Source: Photobacterium pectinilyticum (GTDB lineage: Bacteria > Pseudomonadota > Gammaproteobacteria > Enterobacterales > Vibrionaceae). Taken from it: a stretch of 48,858 nt of DNA. Of this stretch, positions 26,339 to 35,811 are shown in pieces. Position numbers and translations under genes: made by a program. A model generated the notes under the pieces. That model saw only the letters and a program-made list of their open reading frames with translations, did no database searches and had not been told where the DNA came from. The DNA lies in the NCBI RefSeq assembly GCF_024357955.1, contig NZ_JANEYT010000037.1, positions 1-48,858 on the forward strand, in the 5' to 3' direction. Positions within the stretch are counted from its first letter, which is position 1; the number at the start of each line of letters is the position of its first letter.

Positions 26339-27310
26339 TTATTTCACTTCTTCGCCTTTGGCCTGCATATCTGCATGGTAAGAAGAGCGAACAAATGGGC
26401 CACAAGCGGCATGGGTAAACCCAAGCTCAAGGGCGATCTCTTTTAGCTCATCGAACTCTGAAGGCGGCACATAGCGCTCAACCGGAAGGTGGTGGCGGCT
26501 TGGTGCCAGGTACTGGCCCAGTGTCAGCATGGTTACACCATGGGCACGCAGATCTTTCAGTACCTGGACGATCTCTTCTTTGGTTTCGCCCAACCCCATC
26601 ATCACGCCAGACTTGGTAGGCACTTCAGGGTGCATTTCCTTGAACTTCTTCAGCAAATCCAACGACCACTGGTAGTTAGCGCCTGGCCGTGCCTTACGGT
26701 ACAGGCGGGGTGCTGTTTCCAGGTTGTGGTTGAATACGTCTGGCGGACTGTCACGCAAGATATCCAGCGCGCGATCCATACGGCCACGGAAATCAGGGAC
26801 TAGCGTCTCGATCTTTATTTCTGGATTAAGGGCGCGGATTTCACGAGTACAATCGGCAAAATGCTGGGCACCGCCATCTCGAAGATCATCACGGTCAACT
26901 GAAGTGACAACGACATAACGCAGATTCATGTCTGCGATGGTTTTAGCCAGGTGCTGTGGTTCTTCGGCGCTTGGCGGCAACGGGCGGCCATGGGCAACAT
27001 CGCAGAAAGGACAACGACGTGTACAAATTGCACCGAGGATCATAAAGGTCGCCGTACCGTGGTTGAAACACTCGGCCAGGTTCGGGCAAGAGGCTTCTTC
27101 ACAGACTGAGTGCAGCTTGTTTTTACGCATTGCTGATTTAATATCTTGGATACGTTTGCTGTCTGAAGGCAGTTTTATCTTCATCCATTCAGGTTTACGC
27201 AGCACTTCTTTCGGCGCTTCCTCAACCTCTACATTGCGAGTAGGGATGAGGGCCATTTTGTCGGCATCACGGTATTTGACACCTTTTTCAATTTTGATTG
27301 GTTTACTCAT
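26339..27310 (-). CDS. lipA: Lipoyl synthase
   Basis: LipA inserts two sulfurs into protein-bound octanoyl groups to make lipoyl cofactors. The auxiliary iron-sulfur cluster cysteines are Cys70, Cys75 and Cys81; the radical-SAM cysteines are Cys96, Cys100 and Cys103; and the C-terminal Arg-Ser-Ser-Tyr motif, with the serine that holds the auxiliary cluster, is intact. The protein has 323 residues (E. coli, 321). ATG 27310 overlaps the lipB stop (ATGA), so translation is coupled; another ATG at 27331 lies inside lipB. Confidence 0.96.
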   Translation of the reverse strand: MSKPIKIEKGVKYRDADKMALIPTRNVEVEEAPKEVLRKPEWMKIKLPSDSKRIQDIKSAMRKNKLHSVCEEASCPNLAECFNHGTATFMILGAICTRRCPFCDVAHGRPLPPSAEEPQHLAKTIADMNLRYVVVTSVDRDDLRDGGAQHFADCTREIRALNPEIKIETLVPDFRGRMDRALDILRDSPPDVFNHNLETAPRLYRKARPGANYQWSLDLLKKFKEMHPEVPTKSGVMMGLGETKEEIVQVLKDLRAHGVTMLTLGQYLAPSRHHLPVERYVPPSEFDELKEIALELGFTHAACGPFVRSSYHADMQAKGEEVK

Positions 27311-27954
27311 GAATTGCTTTCCGTTTTCCACTCAATGCTCTGGTAATCGAGCAGGTTGACTAACTCTTCTACGAGTACTGGCTGAATTTCCTCTAGTTCA
27401 GAAGGCCCATTCAATAACGCGGTTTGCGTCATTTCCATCCCAGCATAACCGCATGGATTGATGCGTAGGAAAGGTGCCAGATCCATATTGATATTGAGTG
27501 CCAGACCGTGAAAAGAGCAACCACGTCTAATGCGTAATCCGAGTGAGCATATCTTCTGACCGGAGACATAGACACCTGGCGCATCAGGACGGGCATTGGA
27601 CTCAATCCCGAAATGGGAAAGGGTCTTGATGATAGTATTTTCTATATGCGTGACAAGATCGCGCACACCCATTTTTTTCCGACGTAAGTCAATGAGGATA
27701 TAGGCAACCAATTGGCCTGGCCCGTGAAAGGTGACCTGGCCACCGCGGTCGCTTTGCACCACAGGGATATCCCCTGTGTTGAGCAGGTGCTCAGCTTTGC
27801 CTGCCTGGCCTTGGGTAAACACGGGATTGTGCTCAACCAACCAAACTTCGTCCGTGGTTTCCGGGCTACGTTCGTCGGTGAACTTATGCATGGACTGCCA
27901 AATAGGTTGATAGTCTTGGCGGCCGAGGTTGCGAATTATAATCTTATCTTGCAA
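27307..27954 (-). CDS. lipB: Octanoyltransferase LipB
   Basis: LipB moves octanoyl groups from acyl carrier protein to the lipoyl domains of target enzymes, supplying the substrate of LipA. Catalytic Lys134 and Cys168 correspond to E. coli Lys135 and Cys169. I chose a TTG start at 27954 because AAGGG lies 7 bases upstream and the product then begins Met-Gln-Asp-Lys, as in relatives; a GTG at 27960 almost touches that ribosome site. The product has 215 residues. lipA overlaps it, forming a lipBA operon, whereas in E. coli an extra gene separates the two. Confidence 0.92.
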   Translation of the reverse strand: MQDKIIIRNLGRQDYQPIWQSMHKFTDERSPETTDEVWLVEHNPVFTQGQAGKAEHLLNTGDIPVVQSDRGGQVTFHGPGQLVAYILIDLRRKKMGVRDLVTHIENTIIKTLSHFGIESNARPDAPGVYVSGQKICSLGLRIRRGCSFHGLALNINMDLAPFLRINPCGYAGMEMTQTALLNGPSELEEIQPVLVEELVNLLDYQSIEWKTESNS

Positions 27955-28029
27955 TGTCACACCCTTTTAGTCGTTTGACGAAGCCGGAACAACTGATACC
28001 CCTATATGGGGCCTCAATACCAATGGGTA

Positions 28030-28064
28030 TTATAAAACTTGGCGGCTGAATTTACAGCCGCCAA
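28030..28064 (-). terminator. Terminator after ybeD
   Basis: On the minus strand, TTGGCGGCTG and CAGCCGCCAA form a 10-bp stem around a 6-base loop, followed by TTTTAT. It separates ybeD from lipB. Confidence 0.8.
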
Positions 28065-28088
28065 TTTTGTAGGGGAATTGAGAGGTGC

Positions 28089-28364
28089 TTACAGCACAAC
28101 GCGGACAATGTCGATTTCACCTAACTCTTTGTACAGAGTTTCTACCTGTTCAATAGAGGTTGCTGTGATTGACACAGACACGGCACTGTAGGTCCCTTTG
28201 CCACTTGGCTTGACGTTCGGGGTGTAGTCACCCGGTGCGTGACGCTGGATCACGCCAACAACCAGATCTGGGAGCTCAGGTTTGTTGTAACCCATTACCT
28301 TGTAAGTGAACTTACAAGGAAACTCTAGAAGATCTTTTAGTTTTGGCTGCTCTTGCTGCTGCAT
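28089..28364 (-). CDS. ybeD: YbeD/DUF493 family protein
   Basis: The 91-residue protein matches the UPF0250/DUF493 family (E. coli YbeD, 87 residues), which has an ACT-like ferredoxin fold; a role in lipoate regulation has been suggested from its place between dacA and lipB. The conserved core [12 protein letters not shown] is near the start, and the C-terminus reads Asp-Ile-Val-Arg-Val-Val-Leu. ATG 28364 has a CGGAG site 6 bases upstream; an ATG at 28391 has none. Confidence 0.9.
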   Translation of the reverse strand: MQQQEQPKLKDLLEFPCKFTYKVMGYNKPELPDLVVGVIQRHAPGDYTPNVKPSGKGTYSAVSVSITATSIEQVETLYKELGEIDIVRVVL

Positions 28365-28467
28365 GCTGAACTCCGAGTATTTTGCATTCATTTTGCGATG
28401 TTAGCCGAGCATATTAATGGGTATGTGGCTTTTTCACAAGCCATCTGGTGTCTTCGGTATAGGCGAG

Positions 28468-28500
28468 AAAAAAAAGAGGCAACCTTAGGTTGCCTCTTCT
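28468..28500 (-). terminator. Terminator after dacA
   Basis: On the minus strand, AGAGGCAACC and GGTTGCCTCT form a stem followed by eight T residues. Confidence 0.88.
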
Positions 28501-28528
28501 CTTTATTTATCGGTATGTTATACCGCGC

Positions 28529-29704
28529 TTAGCTTAACCAGCCCTTGAACAGTAGCATGATGTAATCAATCAGGCGGCTGAACATACTGCCTTCGTTGAT
28601 ATCATCCAACGCCAGCAGCGGGTATTCGGCAATATCTTCGTCGCCGACACGGTAGTAGAGCTTACCAACCACATCGCCTTTTTGGATTGGCGCTTTCAGC
28701 TCTTTTTCCAGCACGAAGCTTGCCGTTAGATCTTTGGTTTGGCCACGTGGCAGGGTTACGAAGGTATCTTCGCTCACGCCCAGTGACACTTCAGCCTTGT
28801 CGCCCATCCATACTTTTTCAGTCACAAATGTCTCGTTTGCTTTATGCGGAGACACGGTTTCGAAGAAGCGGAAGCCGTAGTTCAGTAGCTTTTTGCTTTC
28901 AGCCTTACGGGCATTAGGGTTGCTGGTGCCCATAACAACGGAAACAAGGCGCATTTGACCTTCGGTCGCAGTACTTACCAAGCTGTAACCTGCATTGTTT
29001 GTGTGGCCAGTTTTCAGGCCATCAACGTTGAGGCTCTTGTCCCAAAGAAGGCTGTTACGGTTGTATTGGGTGATACCGTTATAAGTGAAAGATTTCTCTT
29101 TGTAGATAGCAAACTCATCGGGAACATCACGGATAAGCCCCTGAGCAAGCAGTGCCATGTCATACGGCGTCGTGTAGAGATCTGGATTATCCAGGCCGTG
29201 GACATTGGCAAAATGGGTCGAGTCCATACCGAGGGTCTTGGCCCAGGCATTCATCAGGTCAACGAAAGAGCTTTCCGAACCTGCTACATGCTCAGCCATT
29301 GCAACACACGCGTCGTTACCCGATTGGATGATGATGCCACGGTTAAGGTCAGCAACTTTTACTTCGCTACCGACTTCGATGAACATTTTAGACGATCCCG
29401 GGAAGTTCTTGGCCCAGGCATTTTTGCTGATCACCACGGTGTCATCCATGTTGATATTGCCACGGTTAACTTCTTGGCCGATGACATAACTGGTCATCAT
29501 TTTGGTCAAGCTGGCTGGTGGGATCTGATCGTATTCTTTATTGCCAGCCAGGATCTTGCCTGAATGATAGTCCATAAGGACATAGCCCTTGGCAGCAATC
29601 TGAGGGGCTTCAGGCACTACAGCTGGGGCAGCCGCTGCTGATGCTGAAGCCAGCAAGGTTGCTGAAATAGCAACAGAGCGAAAAAGTGCAGCAGATTTTT
29701 TCAT
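28529..29704 (-). CDS. dacA: D-alanyl-D-alanine carboxypeptidase (PBP5/6 type)
   Basis: DacA removes the terminal D-Ala from peptidoglycan pentapeptides in the periplasm. The signal peptide covers about 1-26. The penicillin-binding motifs are Ser65-Leu-Thr-Lys68, Ser128-Gly-Asn130 and Lys231-Thr-Gly233. The C-terminal beta domain ends in an amphipathic helix (about 374-391) that anchors the protein to the inner membrane, as in PBP5. The 391-residue length is normal (E. coli PBP5, 403). It lies between rlpA and ybeD, as in E. coli, but with its own terminator and a 245-bp upstream gap. Confidence 0.95.
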   Translation of the reverse strand: MKKSAALFRSVAISATLLASASAAAAPAVVPEAPQIAAKGYVLMDYHSGKILAGNKEYDQIPPASLTKMMTSYVIGQEVNRGNINMDDTVVISKNAWAKNFPGSSKMFIEVGSEVKVADLNRGIIIQSGNDACVAMAEHVAGSESSFVDLMNAWAKTLGMDSTHFANVHGLDNPDLYTTPYDMALLAQGLIRDVPDEFAIYKEKSFTYNGITQYNRNSLLWDKSLNVDGLKTGHTNNAGYSLVSTATEGQMRLVSVVMGTSNPNARKAESKKLLNYGFRFFETVSPHKANETFVTEKVWMGDKAEVSLGVSEDTFVTLPRGQTKDLTASFVLEKELKAPIQKGDVVGKLYYRVGDEDIAEYPLLALDDINEGSMFSRLIDYIMLLFKGWLS

Positions 29705-29827
29705 GTTGGTTGTAACTTAATTTGTCTAATGTAAAAAACTTCACACACTATATCAGATTGTCAATATGAGACCAGTCTTGGACTCGGATATGTTGTGCGG
29801 CAAGGCGACTCTTGGCGAATCTTGACA

Positions 29828-29875
29828 TTATACCAAGCTGTATAATCGTCTGGACGATGAAACAGCTTGGTATAA
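29828..29875. repeat. 48-bp nested palindrome
   Basis: Thirteen-base perfect arms (TTATACCAAGCTG and CAGCTTGGTATAA) enclose a second small hairpin, TCGTC-TG-GACGA. There is no T run on either side, so it is not a simple terminator. It lies between rlpA and dacA and looks like a dispersed palindromic element; a related sequence occurs near 118-146. Confidence 0.7.
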
Positions 29876-29898
29876 CCAGAGTCAATAAAGCCAAAGTC

Positions 29899-29933
29899 AA
29901 AAAAATACCAGAGTAGTGGTTCGCTCTGGCATT
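29899..29933 (-). terminator. Terminator after rlpA
   Basis: On the minus strand, ATGCCAGAG pairs with CTCTGGTAT (one G-T pair) and is followed by TTTTTT. Confidence 0.8.
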
Positions 29934-29949
29934 TATTTATGACTGTGAG

Positions 29950-30756
29950 TTAGGATTTTGGTTCCAACTCGCGTTTAGATGTGATGATGAAGGCCTGTGG
30001 ATACTGCCCGGCTTTGGCTTTATCACGTTGGCTGGTCGCTTCGTCGCGGTCGATGTAAGGCCCGAGACGCAGGCGGTAAATTTCAGCAGAGTCCGCTTTT
30101 TTCAAATCAACGGCGGTATCGAAGTCTTGCTCCAGCTGCTTGGCGATTTGTTCGGCCTTGCCTGCATCGGTGACTGCTGCCAGTTGGACAAAGTAAAGGT
30201 TGGGGTTGGCACTTTGCCATTCGTTCGGGTTGTCGGGTTTCGCGACTTGGATCAACTCGATTTTGACTGGTGCGGTGCCGTGTTTGATAACATCCAGCCG
30301 TGCCGCCGCTGCCATGCTAAGGTCTATAATTCGCCCGTCGTGGAAAGGACCACGGTCATTAACCCGGACAATCGCGCTCTTACCGTTGTTGGTATTCGTC
30401 ACTTTGACATAGCTCGGTAGCGGCAGTGTTTTATGCGCCGCTGTCATCGAGTACATGTCGTAGATCTCACCGTTGGAGGTTTTGTGGCCGTGGAATTTCT
30501 TGCCGTACCATGAGGCATTACCTTGTTCGGCGAATGGCTGCTCACCCTGCACAATTTTGTAGCGCTTTCCGCGTAGCGTGTAATCCTTGTTACCAGCCAG
30601 GCTATGGGGCTCATAGCGCGGTTGAGCGTCTTCAATATGATCCAGTGTCGGTGATGACTCCGGTGCGACATCGTCAGCCAGATCGTAGCGCTCGGTATTG
30701 GGTGCCGAGCTACATCCCGCAAGGATAAGAACAAGGAATAAGGATGATATGCGCAT
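29950..30756 (-). CDS. rlpA: Septal-ring lytic transglycosylase RlpA
   Basis: RlpA is an outer-membrane lipoprotein that binds denuded glycan at division sites and in some species cuts it. The 268-residue protein has a lipobox (Leu-Ala-Gly-Cys15), a double-psi beta-barrel domain (about 75-165) with the Ala-Ser-Trp-Tyr-Gly and Arg-Val-Asn-Asp-Arg-Gly-Pro motifs, and a C-terminal SPOR domain (about 185-262) that targets septal peptidoglycan. Its ATG follows the rodA TAA without a gap. It is the last gene of the rsfS-to-rlpA operon. Confidence 0.93.
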   Translation of the reverse strand: MRISSLFLVLILAGCSSAPNTERYDLADDVAPESSPTLDHIEDAQPRYEPHSLAGNKDYTLRGKRYKIVQGEQPFAEQGNASWYGKKFHGHKTSNGEIYDMYSMTAAHKTLPLPSYVKVTNTNNGKSAIVRVNDRGPFHDGRIIDLSMAAAARLDVIKHGTAPVKIELIQVAKPDNPNEWQSANPNLYFVQLAAVTDAGKAEQIAKQLEQDFDTAVDLKKADSAEIYRLRLGPYIDRDEATSQRDKAKAGQYPQAFIITSKRELEPKS

Positions 30757-31878
30757 TTAGGTCGCCTTGGACAACATTTTTCTGTGGGTGTGGATAGACA
30801 TCAGGATCCCGAAACCGGCCATCAAGGTGACCATGGAGGTGCCCCCGTAACTGACCAGCGGTAGGGGAACCCCTACAACCGGCAATAATCCGCTGACCAT
30901 CCCGATGTTTACGAAAATATAGACAAAAAAGCTCAATACAATACTACCTGCCATCATTCGACCGAACGCAGTTTGGGCCCGGCTGGCAAGGAGCAAACCC
31001 CGGCCGATAATAAACAGATAGATAGCCAACAGGCAAAGCACACCTATCAGCCCCCATTCCTCTGCGATCACCGCGAAGATGAAATCGGTGTGTCGCTCTG
31101 GCAGAAATTCAAGCTGGGACTGGGTGCCTTGCAGCCACCCCTTGCCGGAAAGGCCGCCGGAGCCGATTGCAATTTTTGACTGGATGATATGGTAGCCAGC
31201 GCCAAGTGGATCGGACTCAGGGTTGAACAGGGTCAATACCCGAGTGCGTTGGTAGTCACGCATCAGGAAAATCCACAGTACCGGGATGAAAGCCCCAACC
31301 AGAACACCGGCAGCCCCGATGATTCTCCAGCTCATACCGGAGAGGAACAGCACAAAGACTCCAGACGCTGCGATCAGGATCGAGGTACCCAGATCGGGCT
31401 GCTTGGCAATTAAGATGGTTGGGACAAACACCATCACCAGAGCGATAACAATATTCTTCAGGCTCGGTGGCAGTGGGTTGTTACCGATAAAGCGCGCTAC
31501 CATCAGGGGGACTGCCAGTTTAATCAGCTCTGAGGGCTGGAAGCGGACAAAACCCAGGTTCAGCCAGCGCTGGGCACCTTTGGATGACTCACCAAAAAAC
31601 AATACGCCAAGCAGCAGGACTAAGCCGACTCCAAATAAATAAGGCGCCCAGGTTTCATAATGGCGTGGGGAGATCTGGGCCAGGATGAACATGATCCCTA
31701 ATGACAACACCATACGCATCGCCTGGCGCTCCATCATGGCGATTTCCTGTCCGCTGGCACTGTACATTACCATCAGGGCAAAGCCCATGAGAGCAAGGAT
31801 CCCCATCAGAAGCGGAAAGTCCAGATGTAGGCGGTCACTCAAGCTCCGCTTGTTGCCTGTGGCGGCCATGATACTCAT
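30757..31878 (-). CDS. rodA: Rod-shape peptidoglycan glycosyltransferase RodA
   Basis: RodA (MrdB) polymerises lipid II into glycan strands for cell elongation, working with PBP2. The 373-residue protein has about ten membrane segments and the SEDS-family Trp-Gly-Leu-Ile-Gly and [13 protein letters not shown] motifs; the catalytic Asp of the large periplasmic loop is in the Pro-Glu-Arg-His-Thr-Asp-Phe region (about 263-269). Its ATG overlaps the mrdA stop (ATGA), and rlpA follows directly. Confidence 0.95.
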   Translation of the reverse strand: MSIMAATGNKRSLSDRLHLDFPLLMGILALMGFALMVMYSASGQEIAMMERQAMRMVLSLGIMFILAQISPRHYETWAPYLFGVGLVLLLGVLFFGESSKGAQRWLNLGFVRFQPSELIKLAVPLMVARFIGNNPLPPSLKNIVIALVMVFVPTILIAKQPDLGTSILIAASGVFVLFLSGMSWRIIGAAGVLVGAFIPVLWIFLMRDYQRTRVLTLFNPESDPLGAGYHIIQSKIAIGSGGLSGKGWLQGTQSQLEFLPERHTDFIFAVIAEEWGLIGVLCLLAIYLFIIGRGLLLASRAQTAFGRMMAGSIVLSFFVYIFVNIGMVSGLLPVVGVPLPLVSYGGTSMVTLMAGFGILMSIHTHRKMLSKAT

Positions 31879-33830
31879 TGTGATACCTCGGCTATTTTTT
31901 TGTCGACTAGCTCTACCAGCGGATCGGGCGTTTCCGGTTTGAGCAACATGTGGTCAAAGATCCTGCGGGCGACCGGGCCACCGTTGGAAGAGCCACCACC
32001 GGCGTTTTCCAGTACCATGGATACGACCACTTCTGGCTTCTCAAATGGGGCAAAGGCTGTGAACAAAGCATGATCGCGCAAGTGCTCTTCCAGCTCTTCG
32101 GCGTTGTATTCCTGATCTTCGGCCAAACCAAAGACCTGAGCAGAGCCTGATTTACCACCGGCTTTGTATTCACTGCCGTAGAATGACCGGCGTGCCGTAC
32201 CACGAACGCCATGAAGTACCCGGTACATGCCTTCTTTGGCTACTTGCCAATTCTTCGGATCGACATTATCAATGGGTGGGAAGTCCTCGTACTGAGCGGG
32301 CTTTTCCACATCATCATCAATGATGTCTTTTAGCAGGTGCGGAGCTTGTACTCGGCCGTCATTGACCAGTACCGTGGTGGCTTTGGCTATTTGCAACGGT
32401 GTCGCGGTCCAATACCCTTGGCCGATCCCAACGGGAATGGTATCCCCCTGATACCAAGGCTGGCGGAAACGGGCTTGCTTCCATTCACGGGTTGGCATAT
32501 TGGCCTTGCTCTCTTCATGAATATCGATACCGGTGTATTCACCGAAACCGAAGCGGCTCATCCAGTCGGATAGGCGATCAATGCCCATGTCATAGGCGAC
32601 TTGGTAGAAGAAGGTATCGACCGATTCTTCTATCGCTTTGTAAATATTGACCTTGCCGTGCCCCCAGCGCAGCCAGTCACGGAACGGGCGGCTGTTGGAG
32701 TTAGGGATCCGCCAGTAGCCAGGATCGTTGCGGGTTGTGCGAGTGGTGATCACCCCTTCGCTTAGGGCGGCAACCGCAATCATCGGCTTAATCGTCGAGG
32801 CTGGCGGATAGATCCCGAGGGTAACCCGGTTGACCAGCGGACGATTTTTATCATTCAGTAATGCCCGATACTGGGGACCGGAAATGCCATGGACAAACAG
32901 GTTAGGGTCATAGCTTGGGCTCGAGACCATCGCTAACACTGACGAGTCACTCGGATCCATAACAATGACTGAGCCACGTTTGTACTTGATTTGCTCTTCC
33001 CCCGTATCTGGGTCGAGCTTGCGTTCGGTCAGTAGTTCTTTGACATAGAGCTGGAGCTCAATGTCGATATTGAGTTTGATGTCGTTGCCAGGAATTGGCG
33101 GGACATATTTCAGGGTGCGGATGATCCGCCCACGGCTGTTGACTTCGACTTCCTGGTAGCCGGAGGTACCGTGCAGCATATCTTCGTAATAGCGCTCAAC
33201 ACCCAGCTTGCCGATATCTCGGGTTGCTTTGTAATTGTTTATTTTCTCGTCGCGCTCAAGGCGCTGGAGATCTCGGTCGTTGATTTTCGCAACATAGCCC
33301 AGTACATGGGTCAGGGCTTCACCGTAAGGGTAATGCCGTTTCAGGTAGGCTTTGACTTCGACGCCAGGGAAACGGTGTTGGTTGACCGAAAATAGCGCGA
33401 CCTGCTCTTCGGTGAGCTGGTTGAGGATTGGAACCGATTTGAAGCGTCGGGTGCGACGGCGCTCGCGCTCGAAGCGTTCGATCTGCTCGTCGGTGACGCC
33501 CATCAATGTCTTGAGGCGATCGAAGGTATCTTGCCTGTCAGGCACTTTTTCCGAGGTGATTTCAAGTGAATATACCGGGCGGTTCTCGGCAAGGAGAATA
33601 CCGTTACGATCATAGATCAGGCCGCGGTTAGGGGCGACAGGAACAATTTTGATCCGGTTATCGTTCGACCGTGTCTGGTAGTCTTCGTGCTCTTGGATCT
33701 GGATGTGATATAGGTTAGTGAGCAGAATACCGACCAGCACGACGATGCCGATAAATGAGACAAGAGCCCGGCGAAAGAATAACGCCGACTCAGCCCGGTG
33801 GTCGCGGATCTGCGTTCGCTTTTGTCTCAT
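31875..33830 (-). CDS. mrdA: Penicillin-binding protein 2 (peptidoglycan transpeptidase)
   Basis: PBP2 cross-links peptidoglycan during elongation and activates RodA. The 651-residue protein has a short cytoplasmic part, one membrane helix (about 20-41), the dimerisation domain (about 65-240) and the transpeptidase domain. Catalytic Ser345-Thr-Ile-Lys348, Ser403-Val-Asp405 and Lys560-Ser-Gly-Ser563 are visible; the last motif is Lys-Ser-Gly-Thr in E. coli, so Thr is replaced by Ser, a mild change. E. coli PBP2 has 633 residues. rlmH lies 6 bp upstream. Confidence 0.96.
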   Translation of the reverse strand: MRQKRTQIRDHRAESALFFRRALVSFIGIVVLVGILLTNLYHIQIQEHEDYQTRSNDNRIKIVPVAPNRGLIYDRNGILLAENRPVYSLEITSEKVPDRQDTFDRLKTLMGVTDEQIERFERERRRTRRFKSVPILNQLTEEQVALFSVNQHRFPGVEVKAYLKRHYPYGEALTHVLGYVAKINDRDLQRLERDEKINNYKATRDIGKLGVERYYEDMLHGTSGYQEVEVNSRGRIIRTLKYVPPIPGNDIKLNIDIELQLYVKELLTERKLDPDTGEEQIKYKRGSVIVMDPSDSSVLAMVSSPSYDPNLFVHGISGPQYRALLNDKNRPLVNRVTLGIYPPASTIKPMIAVAALSEGVITTRTTRNDPGYWRIPNSNSRPFRDWLRWGHGKVNIYKAIEESVDTFFYQVAYDMGIDRLSDWMSRFGFGEYTGIDIHEESKANMPTREWKQARFRQPWYQGDTIPVGIGQGYWTATPLQIAKATTVLVNDGRVQAPHLLKDIIDDDVEKPAQYEDFPPIDNVDPKNWQVAKEGMYRVLHGVRGTARRSFYGSEYKAGGKSGSAQVFGLAEDQEYNAEELEEHLRDHALFTAFAPFEKPEVVVSMVLENAGGGSSNGGPVARRIFDHMLLKPETPDPLVELVDKKIAEVSQ

Positions 33831-33836
33831 TGCCCA

Positions 33837-34307
33837 TTATTCCCTATGGTACGGGTGGTTCGCTGTGATGCTCCACGCACGGTAAAGGCTTTCGGCCATG
33901 ACAACACGCACCAATGGATGGGGTAAAGTCAGTGGCGACAGTGACCAGCTTTGATCGGCCGCTGCCTTACAAGCCGGTGCCAAGCCTTCCGGACCGCCGA
34001 TCAGGATAGACACATCTCGGCCATCCAATTTCCAGCTTTCCATTTGATCGGCCAATTGCTCGGTATCCCAGCGCTTGCCCGGGATATCCAAGGTGACAAT
34101 ACGGTTCCCTTTTGGCACCGCGGCCAGCATCGCCTCGCCTTCTTTTTGCAAGATACGAGCGATATCGGCATTTTTACCGCGCTTGCCAGCTGTGATTTCA
34201 ACCAGCTCGAGCGGCATGTCTTTTGGGAAACGGCGGCTATATTCTTTGTAGCCTTCCTCGACCCATTTCGGCATCTTGGTGCCGACAGCAATTAGTTGAA
34301 GCTTCAT
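33837..34307 (-). CDS. rlmH: 23S rRNA pseudouridine-1915 N3-methyltransferase
   Basis: RlmH methylates pseudouridine 1915 in helix 69 of 23S rRNA in the assembled 70S ribosome. The 156-residue SPOUT-type protein carries the SAM-binding knot motifs Ile-Gly-Gly-Pro-Glu-Gly (about 103-108) and Leu-Thr-Leu-Pro-His-Pro-Leu-Val-Arg (about 126-134), and the C-terminal Tyr-His-Arg-Glu. The length matches E. coli (155). It lies 6 bp after rsfS. Confidence 0.96.
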   Translation of the reverse strand: MKLQLIAVGTKMPKWVEEGYKEYSRRFPKDMPLELVEITAGKRGKNADIARILQKEGEAMLAAVPKGNRIVTLDIPGKRWDTEQLADQMESWKLDGRDVSILIGGPEGLAPACKAAADQSWSLSPLTLPHPLVRVVMAESLYRAWSITANHPYHRE

Positions 34308-34313
34308 TGTCGG

Positions 34314-34631
34314 TTAGCCCCAAAGCTTCTCCAGTTGGTAAAGGTTACGTGCATCTTCTTGCATGATATGTAGCATGACACTGCCCATATCAACGATTAC
34401 CCACTCACCGTCTTCTTCGCCGCTGATCCCAAATGGCGGGTAATCAATTAGCTTCGATTCCTTGTTAACGTGATCGGCAATCGAGGCTACGTGGCGGTTT
34501 GAGGTACCAGTGCAAAGCACCATGAAATCAGTGATGCTGGATTTACCGCGAACATCTAGGGTAATGATGTCCTGTGCTTTGATGTCATCTACTTTATCAA
34601 CAATAAAATCGTGTAGTTCTTGAACCTGCAA
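34314..34631 (-). CDS. rsfS: Ribosome silencing factor RsfS
   Basis: RsfS binds ribosomal protein uL14 and keeps the subunits apart under starvation. The coding frame is open further upstream, but similarity begins at Gln-Val-Gln-Glu-Leu-His-Asp-Phe. I therefore chose the TTG at 34631, which has GAGGAT at a suitable distance and gives 105 residues, the same as E. coli. The core Asp-Ile-Ile-Thr-Leu-Asp-Val and Asp-Phe-Met-Val-Leu-Cys-Thr-Gly-Thr-Ser motifs are present. nadD, which lies near it in E. coli, is absent. Confidence 0.93.
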   Translation of the reverse strand: MQVQELHDFIVDKVDDIKAQDIITLDVRGKSSITDFMVLCTGTSNRHVASIADHVNKESKLIDYPPFGISGEEDGEWVIVDMGSVMLHIMQEDARNLYQLEKLWG

Positions 34632-34670
34632 AAGGGGATCCTCTTTTGTGTATTTGGTGTCATTACTGTA

Positions 34671-34690
34671 GACCCAGATAGTGCTGGGTC
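34671..34690 (-). promoter_or_regulatory. Hairpin in the rsfS leader
   Basis: A perfect 7-bp stem GACCCAG/CTGGGTC with a 6-base loop lies about 40 bases before the rsfS start and just after its promoter. No T run follows. It could influence stability or translation of the operon message. Confidence 0.45.
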
Positions 34691-34705
34691 CCAATGTAGC
34701 GGCGC

Positions 34706-34711
34706 AGTATA
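34706..34711 (-). promoter_or_regulatory. -10 box of the rsfS operon
   Basis: TATACT on the minus strand lies about 75 bases before the TTG start. A TTGTCA lies 19 bp upstream as a possible -35. It would drive rsfS-rlmH-mrdA-rodA-rlpA. Confidence 0.5.
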
Positions 34712-34782
34712 CCATGCTCAAGCTTGTCGATGACAAGTTGGCAGTAACTTTACATAGCCTGCGCCTAACTTGTGCCGGATGG

Positions 34783-35811
34783 CTAAAATTTACCCGGTAT
34801 AGCGGTCGTCACACCGCACATTTCGGCACACAGGGCCGATAGGGCATCCCATGGCTGGTAGTCAAAGTCGGTTTTTACCCGCAACTCCAGTTCAGCCAGT
34901 TGCCGGAGCAGTCTGATTATCGTGGGTAGTGGCAAACGGTGTAGCGCGCCAATGTACACTTCCCGCCGGCTTTGCCAAATCCGAAAGTTCTCGAAGATAT
35001 TGTTGAGCGAGGTGCCCTTGCTACCCATTTCCTGCATTTTATACAGCTGGGTCAGTTCGCGCTGTAAAGTACGTAACAAGATCACCGCTTCAACACCTTC
35101 GCCCTGCAACTGGCGCAATACACGCTGGCTGCGCTTGGCTTGGCCTGCCAATACGGCGTCAAGTAATTGGAATGGGGTGTAGTGGTTATGGCGGCTCAGT
35201 GCGTCTTCAAGGCGGATGATAGTCAGGTCGCCATCAGGGTAGAGCAGCACCAGCTTTTGCAGGCTCTGGGCCAAGGCTAGCAGGTTGCCCTCATGCCACT
35301 GGGCCAGTAGTTGTACCGACTCATGATCCGGCTTCAGCCCAAGCTGCTGGCAGCGTCTCTGAATAAACCGCGGCAGATGGCGGGCATCGGGGGTGTTGCA
35401 GGGAATATACAGCCCTTGTGCGTCAAGCGCCTTGAACCACTTGGTGCTTTCCTGCTTTTTGTTGAGGCGGGGCCCCTGGATCAGCAGCAAGATGTCCTCG
35501 TGCAGAACGTCAATCACTTCCTGGAACGACTTGACCTGCTGGGCATTGAGGCCGTTTTCTGGTAGTTCCAACTCAATGATCTGGCGAGCAGAAAATAGAC
35601 TCATGGCCTGGCAGCAGTCGAGCACTGTATTCCAATCCAGTTGGGCGTCGATAGTAAAGCTGTGGCGTTCATCAAAACCCGCTTGCTGGGCTGCCTGCTT
35701 GATGTGGTTACTTGATTCGAGTTTGAGCAGCGGTTCATTACCGCATAGCAGGTAGGCTTGGCGCAGCCCTTTACTTAACTGCTGCGCCAGTTGTTCCGGG
35801 AAAATCCTCAT
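34783..35811 (-). CDS. holA: DNA polymerase III delta subunit
   Basis: Delta is the clamp-loader subunit that opens the beta sliding clamp. The 342-residue protein has the N-terminal AAA-like domain lacking a P-loop, as expected for delta; the clamp-binding Ser-Leu-Phe segment (about 71-73, after Ala-Met) is conserved. The C-terminal collar domain (about 210-335) is complete. Its ATG overlaps the lptE stop (ATGA), so leuS-lptE-holA are probably translated in series. E. coli has 343 residues. Confidence 0.95.
   Translation of the reverse strand: MRIFPEQLAQQLSKGLRQAYLLCGNEPLLKLESSNHIKQAAQQAGFDERHSFTIDAQLDWNTVLDCCQAMSLFSARQIIELELPENGLNAQQVKSFQEVIDVLHEDILLLIQGPRLNKKQESTKWFKALDAQGLYIPCNTPDARHLPRFIQRRCQQLGLKPDHESVQLLAQWHEGNLLALAQSLQKLVLLYPDGDLTIIRLEDALSRHNHYTPFQLLDAVLAGQAKRSQRVLRQLQGEGVEAVILLRTLQRELTQLYKMQEMGSKGTSLNNIFENFRIWQSRREVYIGALHRLPLPTIIRLLRQLAELELRVKTDFDYQPWDALSALCAEMCGVTTAIPGKF

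Noticed and set aside
34632..34736. Upstream extension of the rsfS frame
   Set aside because: The added residues cover the promoter and leader hairpin and do not match the family; the TTG start gives the standard length.
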